Source: an uncultured Eubacteriales bacterium
GTDB taxonomy: Bacteria > Bacillota > Clostridia > Oscillospirales > Oscillospiraceae
DNA: 33,648 nt
NCBI GenBank assembly: GCA_900547405.1
Contig: URGL01000021.1
Span: forward strand, 1-33,648
Reading direction: 5' to 3'
Shown here: positions 1 to 7,319 of the stretch, in pieces
How positions within the stretch are numbered: the stretch's first letter is position 1
Layout of the letters: each line of letters opens with the position of its first letter
Position numbers and translations under genes: made by a program
Notes under the pieces: model-generated
Told to the model about the DNA's origin: nothing
What the model saw: the letters and a program-made list of their open reading frames with translations, nothing else
Databases searched by the model: none

Positions 1-42
1 CCGCGCCGACAATACTTGCAGGGTGACTTGCCGGGAAGATAG
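1..42 (+). CDS. possible C-terminal tail of an upstream gene (partial)
   Basis: Frame 1 is open from the window edge to a TAG at 40-42 and would encode a 13-residue tail ending QGDLPGR. It sits 18 bases before a strong intrinsic terminator (61-94), which is the usual spacing for the end of a transcription unit. Frame 2 is also open, to a TAA at 44-46, so the true frame cannot be chosen from this window. No function can be given. Confidence 0.2.
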   Translation, partial: PRRQYLQGDLPGR

Positions 43-60
43 GTAATGCCAACATAAATG

Positions 61-94
61 AAGACCGCTTTGGACTTTCAAAGCGGTCTTTTCG
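61..94 (+). terminator. intrinsic terminator
   Basis: A perfect 12-bp stem (AAGACCGCTTTG paired with CAAAGCGGTCTT) with a six-base loop runs into a short T run. It follows the probable end of an upstream gene at 42-46 and fits a rho-independent terminator for rightward transcription. Confidence 0.8.
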
Positions 95-95
95 C

Positions 96-206
96 ACATA
101 TACCATCAACCGGGCGGATGAAGCAGCACTTGCCCTGGAGCGAGGAATTTCGGGAATCTACACAGATAATCTGACTCCTGCTGACCTGGAGTATGCAACC
201 GGCTGA
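96..206 (+). pseudogene. remnant resembling the C-terminus of a glycerophosphodiester phosphodiesterase
   Basis: A frame closed by TGA at 204-206 reads TYTINRADEAALALERG, then GISGIYTDNL. This matches the end of the GDPD fold, where a T-x-N turn is followed some 20 residues later by G-x-x-G-I-x-T-D. The frame continues upstream only to a TGA at 24-26 and has no ATG or ribosome binding site. A perfect terminator hairpin lies inside it at 61-92, so it cannot be an intact gene. The most likely reading is the 3' stub of a deleted GDPD-type gene. The match is short and could be chance. Confidence 0.35.
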
Positions 207-224
207 TTTAGCCCGGATATAAGA

Positions 225-267
225 GGGGCTGCCTCAAAATGACTTTCAAATCATTTGAGGCAGCCCC
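225..267 (-). terminator. terminator hairpin of the minus-strand envelope operon
   Basis: GGGGCTGCCTCAAAATGA at 225-242 pairs with TCATTTGAGGCAGCCCC at 251-267, a 17-bp stem with one bulged A. It lies 19 bases beyond the stop codon of the LTA-synthase-like gene on the minus strand and is followed there by TCTTAT, a modest T tract. On the plus strand the hairpin could also stop read-through into the opposing gene. Confidence 0.7.
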
Positions 268-286
268 AAAAACTTTAAATGCGTGG

Positions 287-1813
287 TTAATAGAAGTTTT
301 CCTTATAGAATTTCGACTGCTTCTGTAGCTCTGTGCTCAGGTAGTCATACCCCAGCTCTTCCAGCAAAGTGGGCTCATCGGAGAACAGGTCCGTGCCCAT
401 GCCCAGGCGATTGCCGGGAATTTCAAAGCCAAGGGAGGAGAGAATGGTGGGGAACATGTCCAGCTGCGTGAGGCCACGGCCCTCTGCAGAGGTGGAGGGG
501 GCCTTTGCTGGGTTCAGGAAGCAATTGTAGACTTTGCGGCTGGTGTTTGTGGCACCATTTACTAGGTCGGTGTCCATTCTGGGGTGATCCCCTAGCAGGA
601 CGATGGTGGTGTTTTCGTAGAATGGCTGCTCCTTGCACCAGTTCAGAAAGTCCTCCAGCAGACGCTCAGTACAGTCGAGAACGGTGGGAAGTACCTCGCC
701 GTTATATTTCTCCAGATCGCAGTGCTGGCAGATGTAGCCGTGGGATACATGGGTATCTACCGTCAGCATAGTCAGATTGAAGGGCTGGTCCTGCTGAGAG
801 ATGCGGGTGAGCTCCTTCTTTGCGATGTCGAAGAGCTTTTCGTCCTCAAAGCCCCACCAAACCTTATAGCCGGGGGGAATGGCACCTTTTTCCATGGCGG
901 TGTCATAGTCGTAGATCTGGTAGTTCCCGTGTTGGGTGAAGTACTGCTGCCGCCCGCCAAAGGTGGCATCGGAGCCGCAGAGGAACTCCTGATAGTAGCC
1001 ATTCTCATCCAGGATCTGTCCCATGGTCTGTAGATTTTCGGCAAAGCTGCTGTAGAAAGTCAGGTCATTGTGGTTCATAGGGAAGTTAAAGGGAATGCCG
1101 GAGGTGCTGGCAATCAGTGCGGCAGAGGTCCAGGCGGTATTGGGCAGATTCTGGATGCCACCCAGGACCGCAGCGGAGGAACCGAAGGAGGTATTATTCA
1201 GGGCCAGATCTGTCAGATAAGGGATGTAGTTCTGCGTGTTGGCTCCACCGTGGGCCTCGTCTGCATAGGTGATTTCCATGCTCTCCAGGTAGATACACAG
1301 CAGATTCCGCTTTTCTCCGGCGGTGATATCTACATCGCTGGGCATGACGTAATAGTCGTCATAAATCGTGGTGGTTGAGAGATTTGTTCTGACATAGCCA
1401 ATCACATTATAGGTGCTCTGCAAATAAAAGCAGGTCATGGCCAGCGTACCCAGGCTGATAATGGCGGCAGTCAGGCGTTCCAGAGCCCGGGAGGAGATCC
1501 GCAGGACCTTACTTCGGATCTGCAGGACCAGGCGAAAGGAAAGCCGGTTCCACCGTTGAAAGAAAAGCAGCAGCAGACCAAAGCCCAGAGCTCCGGCAAG
1601 AACTTTCGGCAGACAGTACCGCAAGGCACTGGAGACAAAGTCTCCGCCTGCTCCGTTCAGGGGGGCACGGATGGTGAACATCATCTCCGCCAGCTCCACA
1701 TGAAAGGTGGAGTAGGCCCAGATGGCGGCCTGGGACAGGGTCAGGCTCAGGGTGAAAATCAGCCAGAGCAGGAAATAGCAGAAGGAAAAGCGGCGCTTGT
1801 TATTTTTCTTCAT
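287..1813 (-). CDS. LTA synthase-like phosphoglycerol transferase (sulfatase superfamily)
   Basis: This membrane-anchored enzyme of the alkaline phosphatase/sulfatase superfamily probably transfers glycerol phosphate or a similar group to an envelope polymer outside the cell. About 508 residues start at ATG 1813; an in-frame TTG at 1825 lies directly against the AAAGG and is less likely. The N-terminal 150 residues hold about three hydrophobic segments. The catalytic domain follows, with NLLCIYLESME (metal-binding Glu and the region of the nucleophilic Thr), a central FCGSDATFGG-type region seen as LCGSDATFGG, LTVDTHVSHG and, near the end, VLLGDHPRMD with metal-binding Asp and His. LtaS proteins normally have five membrane helices, so this anchor is short. 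The start overlaps the small membrane protein gene by 14 bases. A terminator follows at 225-267. The exact polymer is unknown. Confidence 0.85.
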   Translation of the reverse strand: MKKNNKRRFSFCYFLLWLIFTLSLTLSQAAIWAYSTFHVELAEMMFTIRAPLNGAGGDFVSSALRYCLPKVLAGALGFGLLLLFFQRWNRLSFRLVLQIRSKVLRISSRALERLTAAIISLGTLAMTCFYLQSTYNVIGYVRTNLSTTTIYDDYYVMPSDVDITAGEKRNLLCIYLESMEITYADEAHGGANTQNYIPYLTDLALNNTSFGSSAAVLGGIQNLPNTAWTSAALIASTSGIPFNFPMNHNDLTFYSSFAENLQTMGQILDENGYYQEFLCGSDATFGGRQQYFTQHGNYQIYDYDTAMEKGAIPPGYKVWWGFEDEKLFDIAKKELTRISQQDQPFNLTMLTVDTHVSHGYICQHCDLEKYNGEVLPTVLDCTERLLEDFLNWCKEQPFYENTTIVLLGDHPRMDTDLVNGATNTSRKVYNCFLNPAKAPSTSAEGRGLTQLDMFPTILSSLGFEIPGNRLGMGTDLFSDEPTLLEELGYDYLSTELQKQSKFYKENFY

Positions 1814-2105
1814 GGTCAAATTCAACCTTTATGGACACATTTTTTAAAATCAGGTTGGCAAGAAAACAAATCACGCTGTAGCACACCGCCATAAGCAGAG
1901 AGTACAAAACGGATTCCGTCTGGATATCCACCAGAAGCAGGGAGCGAATTACGCCGGTCAGCACGTGGCCGCTCCAGAGGCAGAGAAGAATATTCCAGCC
2001 GTAATAGAGAATGTGGTCCCAGATACGGTCCAGCTTTTGCTTCATAAGACGCTGGACAGCTTCAGAGACAACGATGGGCAGAATGAGCAGATTGATCAAA
2101 ATCAA
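1800..2105 (-). CDS. small membrane protein (about 101 aa)
   Basis: A short protein with three predicted membrane helices, roughly residues 2-16, 31-55 and 65-92, and a charged tail ending FDHEEK. The start is uncertain: the frame is open upstream into the preceding gene, and TTG 2105 is chosen because AGAAAGGA lies nine bases before it and it follows the stop of the GtrII-like gene by 32 bases. The end overlaps the downstream phosphoglycerol transferase start, so the two are probably translationally coupled. I do not recognise a family. It may form a membrane subunit for the transferase, which lacks some of the expected helices, or be a flippase-like accessory as GtrA is for GtrII; both are inference. 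Confidence 0.6.
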   Translation of the reverse strand: MILINLLILPIVVSEAVQRLMKQKLDRIWDHILYYGWNILLCLWSGHVLTGVIRSLLLVDIQTESVLYSLLMAVCYSVICFLANLILKNVSIKVEFDHEEK

Positions 2106-2137
2106 TGGGAACAGTCCTTTCTGTGATGCCGAGGGGG

Positions 2138-3721
2138 TTAAGGTTTGGATGTATTGAGCTTTACGACCACGGTCCCCGCAACCATACGGACAGAGCCGTT
2201 GTCCGGATAGCCGGGCATGGCCTGGACCTCTGGCAGGTCGGCAAAAACCTCCCCGTCTGCATAGGGCGGGGTGAAGCCGCACCACAGGGTCAAAAAATCC
2301 TGCCAGGAGTAGCCGATGCTGAAGGGAGATGCATCGTAGGGAAGCGGCGCCATACTCAGTGCGCCGAATCCCTCAATGCTGTGAAAGGTGGGGTCCATAG
2401 CGTAGGAGGGATCCCCTACAAAAGCCACAGGGGTGGACCCGGTATAGCCGGGGGTAGACCGGATGGCGGTGACAAGGGATGTAAAATAGGAGATGCTCCG
2501 GGTCTGGATCAGCTGGCCACGGGTATATACCGCGTTATCCACCCGGATACAGAACAGGCAGAAGACCAGCAGGAGTCCCGCAGAGGCCCTTTGAACCCAA
2601 AAGACGGGATTTTTGGGGGATGTTTGTCGGTCGAGAAGGCACAGCAAAAGCAGAAAGGGTGCCAGTTGCGCAAAGAGCATCAGGTTGTACACATCCTCTT
2701 GGTTGCATACAACGTAGATAAAGTTGACAGCTAAGGGGAAGAAAGCAAGGGCCAGCAGGGCGGTGATTGCTTGGAACGGGGAACGGCGGAAAAGCCGAAT
2801 GACTTGCCAACCACCCCAAAAGGCAATCAGGGCAAGGACGACATAGTAGCAGTCCAGCAGTCGGTAGGGGAGCAAAAAGGCGTACCGATCAGAACGGGCC
2901 GGGAAGAGAAAGAGATAGATCGCCAGCTTCACCCGCTGAATATACTGCCCCAAGTCGGCTGCTCCCATGGTGGAGATGCCTTTATAGTCGGATAGTCCTT
3001 CTCCTACCAGGGAAAGGGATAACTTTACTGTGAGCAGATACAGGGCGGCAATGACTATGCATCCCAATAGATACCGGGCAATTTCCTTGAAAAGCACAGA
3101 AAATGTCCGGTTTTCCCCATCAGAGAGAGTCTGAAAGAAGGAAACCAGCAGCAGACTGAGAAATAGGGAGAGAAAGGCCTGGTAAGCACTGAGGCCAAGA
3201 CAGACCAGACACACAGCCAGAGCGAAGGAGGCGGCAGAGCGGCGATTACGCAAGAGAGCGCCGCCCCAGAGGACCAGAAGCAGGCCGAACATATAGTAGG
3301 GGGCGGTAAAATTATAAAAGAACAGCCCGGACATTACCGGAAAAACGGTCAGCAGGCCACTGGCCAGGATCCAGGACCATTTGTGGTTCAGCTCTAGCCA
3401 CCAGACCAGTACGCAGCTGCACAGCCCGGTAAAGAAAAGCGTTGCAAGTCCGCTCCACAGGGGGAGACTGAAATTCGGAGACCCGAAGACCCAGCGGACA
3501 ATGGCCCCCAGAACGCCCAGAAACCACCGCCCGGAGGTGGCTGTGGCACCTACAGAAAAAAGATAATGGGCCTCATCAGCCATGGAGAGCTTGGTCACCA
3601 GCGCTATTCCGTGGGCAAGAATGCCCCAAAGAAGGGTGCTGACCATACATACCCGAATATAAGCGGGCAGATCCCGAATCCGGGACCGCACTTTGTCTGA
3701 TGTACTGATTGACAGATCCAT
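2138..3721 (-). CDS. GtrII-like membrane glucosyltransferase
   Basis: A 527-residue polytopic protein with about ten or eleven membrane helices. Features of the GtrII family (PF14264, GT-C type) are the early acidic motif MADEAHYLFSVG followed by SGRWFLGVL, and a central CLGLSAYQAFLSL segment. The soluble C-terminal part from about residue 420 would lie outside the cell. Members transfer a lipid-carried glucose or other sugar to a surface polymer such as O-antigen or teichoic acid. ATG 3721 has AAAGGGAG five to six bases upstream. It heads a three-gene minus-strand unit with its own promoter at 3761-3788. With an LTA-synthase-like enzyme downstream, decoration of a glycerol-phosphate polymer is the natural inference; the sugar donor and acceptor cannot be read from the sequence. 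Confidence 0.8.
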   Translation of the reverse strand: MDLSISTSDKVRSRIRDLPAYIRVCMVSTLLWGILAHGIALVTKLSMADEAHYLFSVGATATSGRWFLGVLGAIVRWVFGSPNFSLPLWSGLATLFFTGLCSCVLVWWLELNHKWSWILASGLLTVFPVMSGLFFYNFTAPYYMFGLLLVLWGGALLRNRRSAASFALAVCLVCLGLSAYQAFLSLFLSLLLVSFFQTLSDGENRTFSVLFKEIARYLLGCIVIAALYLLTVKLSLSLVGEGLSDYKGISTMGAADLGQYIQRVKLAIYLFLFPARSDRYAFLLPYRLLDCYYVVLALIAFWGGWQVIRLFRRSPFQAITALLALAFFPLAVNFIYVVCNQEDVYNLMLFAQLAPFLLLLCLLDRQTSPKNPVFWVQRASAGLLLVFCLFCIRVDNAVYTRGQLIQTRSISYFTSLVTAIRSTPGYTGSTPVAFVGDPSYAMDPTFHSIEGFGALSMAPLPYDASPFSIGYSWQDFLTLWCGFTPPYADGEVFADLPEVQAMPGYPDNGSVRMVAGTVVVKLNTSKP

Positions 3722-3760
3722 GATGTCTCCCTTTGTTGAAAAATAACCGGATAAGCCTAT

Positions 3761-3788
3761 ATTATATAGTATTTCGTGTAAAAATCAA
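3761..3788 (-). promoter_or_regulatory. sigma-A promoter of the minus-strand envelope operon
   Basis: On the minus strand TTGATT (3783-3788) and a perfect TATAAT (3761-3766) are separated by 16 bases, 40 bases before the GtrII-like start codon. It is divergent from the promoter of the LRR protein gene. Confidence 0.7.
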
Positions 3789-3829
3789 GTACTTGAAAAG
3801 CCATATGGGCCTGTTTCTTTCAGAAGCTC

Positions 3830-3858
3830 TTGACATCGCCGGATTTTCCGGGCATAAT
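3830..3858 (+). promoter_or_regulatory. sigma-A promoter of the LRR protein gene
   Basis: A perfect TTGACA (3830-3835), a 17-base spacer and CATAAT (3853-3858), 46 bases before the ATG at 3905. Back to back with the divergent promoter at 3761-3788. Confidence 0.7.
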
Positions 3859-3904
3859 AGAATACGGTTACATAATCCGGAATTTGCGGAAGGGGCGGGG
3901 TTGT

Positions 3905-4885
3905 ATGGTGAAGCGAAAACGGTATCTGGCGGTGACGCTCCTGATGCTGGCGATGGCCGCGGCGGTAGGTGCGGTGGCCTATGGGGTGTGGAGCCGGAGT
4001 GCGGTTCCTGTGGATGGGACCCAGTGGAGCCAGCCTGCGCAGATGCCGGAGACTACGGAGCCGGAGACCGCCGCAACGGCGGAACCGATACAGACGGAGG
4101 AAACGGAAGAACCTACGGAGTGGGAGCCTAGGGAAGTTTTCTTCGGGGACCGAAGCTTTCTCAGCGACGCGGAGGAAATTGACCTCTCCGGCATGGAAAT
4201 TGAGAGCGCGCAGTGGGTAGAGAAGCGGATCCGGGATATGCCGAAGCTGCAAAAGGTCATCATGTGTGACTGCGGCCTTGGGGACGAGGAGATGGACGCT
4301 CTGAACCGGCGCTATGAGGATATCCGCTTTGTCTGGACGGTCCAGATGGGAAGAATATCTGTACGGACGGATACCAACTACTTTGCCCCGGTGGTCACTG
4401 GGGACTATGTGACGGAAATTGACCTGGGACCTCTGAAATACTGTACGGATGTGGTGGCTGTGGACCTGGGCCACATGGCGGTGCGGACCTGCGATTGGGC
4501 GAGAAATATGCCGAAGCTCCAGTACCTGATCTTGGCGGATACGGGGATCACGGACATCAGCCCACTGGCCAGCTGCGAGAACCTGATTTTTTTGGAGCTT
4601 TTCCTCACGGCGGTCCGGGATTATTCCCCTCTGCTGTCCTGCACCAGGCTGGAGGATCTGAACCTGTGCTACAGCTACGGAAGCGCCGAGCCTGTGAAGC
4701 AGATGACTTGGCTGAAGCGGCTTTGGTGGGACGGAAATCCCTACGAGACCAAGGGCCTGGAGGAATATCTGCCGGATACGGAGTGCAATTTTACCTCCGG
4801 ATCCTCCACCGGCGGCACCTGGAGGTTGGGCCAGAGATACAAAGAGCAGCGGGATATATTGGGGATGCCCTACTGCGTGGGGTAA
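3905..4885 (+). CDS. secreted or membrane-anchored leucine-rich-repeat protein
   Basis: About 326 residues. A basic start (MVKRKR) and one long hydrophobic segment (residues 7-28) form an uncleaved anchor or signal peptide without a lipobox. A Pro/Thr/Glu-rich linker (about 35-75) precedes a domain of irregular leucine-rich repeats such as LQYLILADTGITDISPLA and LIFLELFLTAVRDYSPL, which normally bind proteins or surface ligands. The ATG at 3905 is preferred over an open-frame start at 3830, because 3830 falls inside the -35 box and 3905 follows an AAGGGGCGGGG tract. It is divergent from the GtrII operon and 128 bases ahead of the sortase gene. No LPXTG or NPQTN-type sorting signal is present at its C-terminus. 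Ligand and role are unknown. Confidence 0.75.
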   Translation: MVKRKRYLAVTLLMLAMAAAVGAVAYGVWSRSAVPVDGTQWSQPAQMPETTEPETAATAEPIQTEETEEPTEWEPREVFFGDRSFLSDAEEIDLSGMEIESAQWVEKRIRDMPKLQKVIMCDCGLGDEEMDALNRRYEDIRFVWTVQMGRISVRTDTNYFAPVVTGDYVTEIDLGPLKYCTDVVAVDLGHMAVRTCDWARNMPKLQYLILADTGITDISPLASCENLIFLELFLTAVRDYSPLLSCTRLEDLNLCYSYGSAEPVKQMTWLKRLWWDGNPYETKGLEEYLPDTECNFTSGSSTGGTWRLGQRYKEQRDILGMPYCVG

Positions 4886-4923
4886 AATACGGTTAAGAAT
4901 TTTTGAAGACCGTGGAATACGAC

Positions 4924-4952
4924 TTGACAGATGGGAATAGATGGATTATAAT
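4924..4952 (+). promoter_or_regulatory. consensus sigma-A promoter of the sortase gene
   Basis: TTGACA (4924-4929), exactly 17 bases, TATAAT (4947-4952): a perfect consensus promoter, 61 bases before the sortase ATG. This suggests strong constitutive transcription. Confidence 0.85.
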
Positions 4953-5013
4953 CGGTTACAGATAGTTACAGTTTGACGAAAAAAATGTCAAGCCAATGAC
5001 AGGAGGAAACGCC

Positions 5014-5832
5014 ATGAAAAAGAAAGGCATCTACATAACCCTTGTAATCGTTTTGGCCGTCGCGCTTTTGGGCAGCGCCATTTATCTGTTCTCCTACTTC
5101 TGGTCTTCTAAGCAGAACGAAGAGCTCAACGATCAGCTGCGGCAGGACACCATGACCACCGAGGCGACTACTGAGGCCACCACGGAAGCAACCACCGAGG
5201 CTACCACCGAGCCCCAGGAGACCTACGTTCAGGGGGGCAGGGACTACAAGGCCTTCTACGAGAAGAACCCCAACCCGGATTTTGTGGGCTGGCTGCGCAT
5301 TGAGGGAACCGTTCTGGATTACCCCGTTATGCAGACTTCTACGGACAATGCCAACTACTACCTTTACCGGGACTATAACAAGAACAACTCCACCCAGGGC
5401 ACCATCTATGCCCGTGAGGAGTGCGATATCTACAAGCCCAGTGACAACGTGACCCTCTACGGCCACACCATGAAGGACGGCAGTATGTTCTACTGCCTGC
5501 ACAACTACACCTCCAAGACCACTTGGGACAACAACAGTCTGGTTTTCTTCGATACCTTCGATCCCAAGACCGGCAAGGTGGAGTATCACACCTACAAGAT
5601 CTTCTCGGTGTTCAAGACCTCTGCCAACGTGGGCGAGGGCTTCTCCTACCATAAGTTTGAGAATGCCGCCAATGAGCAGGAATTCAACGACTTTGTTTCC
5701 ACCTGTAAGAAGCTGGCCTTCTACGACACGGGCGTGACCCCCAAGTATGGCGACAAGCTGCTGTGCCTGTCTACCTGCGAGTACACCCTGGACAATGGCC
5801 GACTGGTCGTCGCCGCCGTCCGCATCAGCTGA
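5014..5832 (+). CDS. srtB: class B sortase
   Basis: A membrane-anchored cysteine transpeptidase that joins sorting-signal proteins to cell-wall peptidoglycan. The 272-residue protein has an N-terminal signal anchor (residues 6-29), an extracellular Thr/Glu spacer of TTEA repeats (48-66) and the sortase fold. The catalytic residues are His151 in LYGHTMKDGSMF, Cys255 in CLSTCEYTLDNGR and Arg263. The insert between His and Cys (helix-rich, about 160-245) and the T-C-E-Y motif are typical of class B. ATG 5014 follows AGGAGG by seven bases; an earlier frame start at 4996 would precede the ribosome binding site. The gene has its own promoter and terminator, so it is a single-gene unit. No clear substrate with a sorting signal lies in this window. 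Confidence 0.92.
   Translation: MKKKGIYITLVIVLAVALLGSAIYLFSYFWSSKQNEELNDQLRQDTMTTEATTEATTEATTEATTEPQETYVQGGRDYKAFYEKNPNPDFVGWLRIEGTVLDYPVMQTSTDNANYYLYRDYNKNNSTQGTIYAREECDIYKPSDNVTLYGHTMKDGSMFYCLHNYTSKTTWDNNSLVFFDTFDPKTGKVEYHTYKIFSVFKTSANVGEGFSYHKFENAANEQEFNDFVSTCKKLAFYDTGVTPKYGDKLLCLSTCEYTLDNGRLVVAAVRIS
5155..5211 (+). repeat. in-frame 12-base tandem repeat encoding TTEA
   Basis: Five near-identical units encode Thr-Thr-Glu-Ala (the last ends Thr-Thr-Glu-Pro) in the sortase stalk. Third positions differ between units, so it is an old or selected repeat rather than a fresh slippage product. It probably forms a flexible extracellular spacer. Confidence 0.85.
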
Positions 5833-5839
5833 GTTCCCA

Positions 5840-5866
5840 AAGGGCCGCCGCTTTGGCGGCCCTTAA
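5840..5866 (+). terminator. terminator after the sortase gene
   Basis: AAGGGCCGCC (5840-5849) pairs with GGCGGCCCTT (5855-5864) around a five-base loop, eight bases after the stop codon. The T tract is short (TT then AAAGTT). Confidence 0.75.
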
Positions 5867-5883
5867 AGTTCACATTCCGTCTA

Positions 5884-5912
5884 TTTACATTCTGGAGAAA
5901 CGATGCTATAAT
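5884..5912 (+). promoter_or_regulatory. sigma-A promoter of the SEDS gene
   Basis: TTTACA (5884-5889), a 17-base spacer and a perfect TATAAT (5907-5912), 31 bases before the TTG start codon. Confidence 0.75.
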
Positions 5913-5942
5913 GTATCGGATTTCCCGGAAGGAGCTGATTTC

Positions 5943-7124
5943 TTGCATCAATTTATTGAGGAATTTAAGGACTTCACCAAGAAGGGTGACTGGGTCCTGC
6001 TGATATTGTGCCTGGTGACGGCAGGCGCGGGCTGCATCATCATTGCCAGTGCCACCAATGCCGAGAAGTTTGGCGACAACAACATAAAATATATCATCAT
6101 TCAGCTGGCAGCTGTTATGATCGGAGTCTTTGCCTATGCCTTTGTGTCCTCGATCGATGTGGATTTCATCTCGGAGCACCGGACGGCCCTGGTGGCCTTC
6201 AACATTATTCTGCTGTTGCTGCTGATCCCCTTCGGCACCGACAACAACACCGGTAACCGAAGCTGGCTGGACTTCAAGATCCTGCCTGTTATGATCCAGC
6301 CTGCCGAGATCTGCAAGATCACCTATATTCTCATTATGGCCTCGGTGATGGCCTCCCACCAGAATGACATTTCCAGTGTTCCGGCGGTTATGCACATGGT
6401 GCTGCACCTGGGTATCCTGGTGGGCCTGAACATGGTCCTGTCCGGCGATGCCGGCGTGTCCCTGATTTTCGTCTTCATCTTCATCGGCATGGCCTTTGCC
6501 GGAGGTGTGAGCCTTTGGTGGTTCCTGCTGGCCTTTGGAGTCATAGCCGTGGCGGTACCCTTTGCCTGGCCGCTGCTGGGCACCTATCAGCAGGAGCGTA
6601 TCATGGTCCTGATCGACCCTACCTTTGATGCCCAGGGCATTGGCGCCCGGTATCACAGTAAGATCAATCTGCTGTCCCTGACCGGCGGCGGCCTGACAGG
6701 CCAGGGCCTCTTCAACGGCAACCGTACCCAGGGCGGCAACCTGTTCGCCCAGCACACGGACTATATTTTCTCTTCCATCGGTGAGGAGCTGGGCTTTTTC
6801 GGCTGCCTGGGGATTATGCTCCTGGAGCTGCTGATCATTGCCCGGTGCATTCAGGTAGGTTCCCGGTGCCCGGATTATATGCGGCGGCTGGTAGCCTATG
6901 GCGCTGCCTCTTCTATGATGTTCCAGCTTATGATCAACGTGGGTATGTGTATCGGTGTTATGCCCGTTATCGGCCTGACCTTGCCTCTCGTCAGCTACGG
7001 CGGCTCTTCTGTCGTGACCATTTTTGCCATGCTGGGCCTGGTCTCCGGCTCCTATGCCAGACCACAGGCCATGAGCCACGAACGGTATATCCAGCCGGTT
7101 CGGTCCTATGGCCTGAATCGGTAG
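5943..7124 (+). CDS. SEDS-family peptidoglycan glycosyltransferase (FtsW/RodA type)
   Basis: A polytopic membrane enzyme that polymerises lipid II into glycan strands with a partner class B PBP, during elongation (RodA) or division (FtsW). About 393 residues and ten membrane helices. The C-terminal signature VIGLTLPLVSYGGSS is intact, and the extracellular loop keeps TDYIFSSIGEELG with the Asp that is catalytic in RodA. GNRSWLDF and QPAEICK match the earlier conserved loop. The start is a TTG at 5943 with AAGGAG eight bases upstream; upstream open frame would run through the sortase terminator and the promoter, so it is not coding. It stands alone with no PBP or mre genes beside it, so FtsW and RodA roles cannot be separated by context. 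A GC-rich terminator follows. Confidence 0.88.
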   Translation: MHQFIEEFKDFTKKGDWVLLILCLVTAGAGCIIIASATNAEKFGDNNIKYIIIQLAAVMIGVFAYAFVSSIDVDFISEHRTALVAFNIILLLLLIPFGTDNNTGNRSWLDFKILPVMIQPAEICKITYILIMASVMASHQNDISSVPAVMHMVLHLGILVGLNMVLSGDAGVSLIFVFIFIGMAFAGGVSLWWFLLAFGVIAVAVPFAWPLLGTYQQERIMVLIDPTFDAQGIGARYHSKINLLSLTGGGLTGQGLFNGNRTQGGNLFAQHTDYIFSSIGEELGFFGCLGIMLLELLIIARCIQVGSRCPDYMRRLVAYGAASSMMFQLMINVGMCIGVMPVIGLTLPLVSYGGSSVVTIFAMLGLVSGSYARPQAMSHERYIQPVRSYGLNR

Positions 7125-7137
7125 CCTGCTTTTTTCC

Positions 7138-7166
7138 GCGCCCGGCCCCAAAAGCCGGGCGCTTTT
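7138..7166 (+). terminator. terminator after the SEDS gene
   Basis: GCGCCCGGC (7138-7146) pairs with GCCGGGCGC (7154-7162), followed by TTTT; 13 bases beyond the stop codon. Confidence 0.85.
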
Positions 7167-7196
7167 GTGATTTTTATCCGCAAAGAAAAAAATAGT

Positions 7197-7225
7197 TTGT
7201 ATTTTCTGGAAGAATGATATATAAT
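7197..7225 (+). promoter_or_regulatory. sigma-A promoter of the BTAD regulator gene
   Basis: TTGTAT (7197-7202), 17-base spacer, perfect TATAAT (7220-7225), about 95 bases before the GTG start, leaving a leader of some 85 bases. Confidence 0.7.
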
Positions 7226-7319
7226 TCCCATAGAAAGTATAAGTGGAGGTCTGCCTCGCAGTGAGAAATGGACTATGGCGGTGCGCCGCCGAGTGGGGCA
7301 GACAGAAGGAGGCTTATCC

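Noticed and set aside
5155..5211. CRISPR-like array
   Set aside because: The 12-base units are contiguous, without spacers, and encode TTEA in frame in the sortase.
5721..7151. A 476-codon minus-strand open frame over the SEDS gene
   Set aside because: Shadow frame rich in Gln, His and Gly; the plus strand has the SEDS signature motifs, promoter and terminator.
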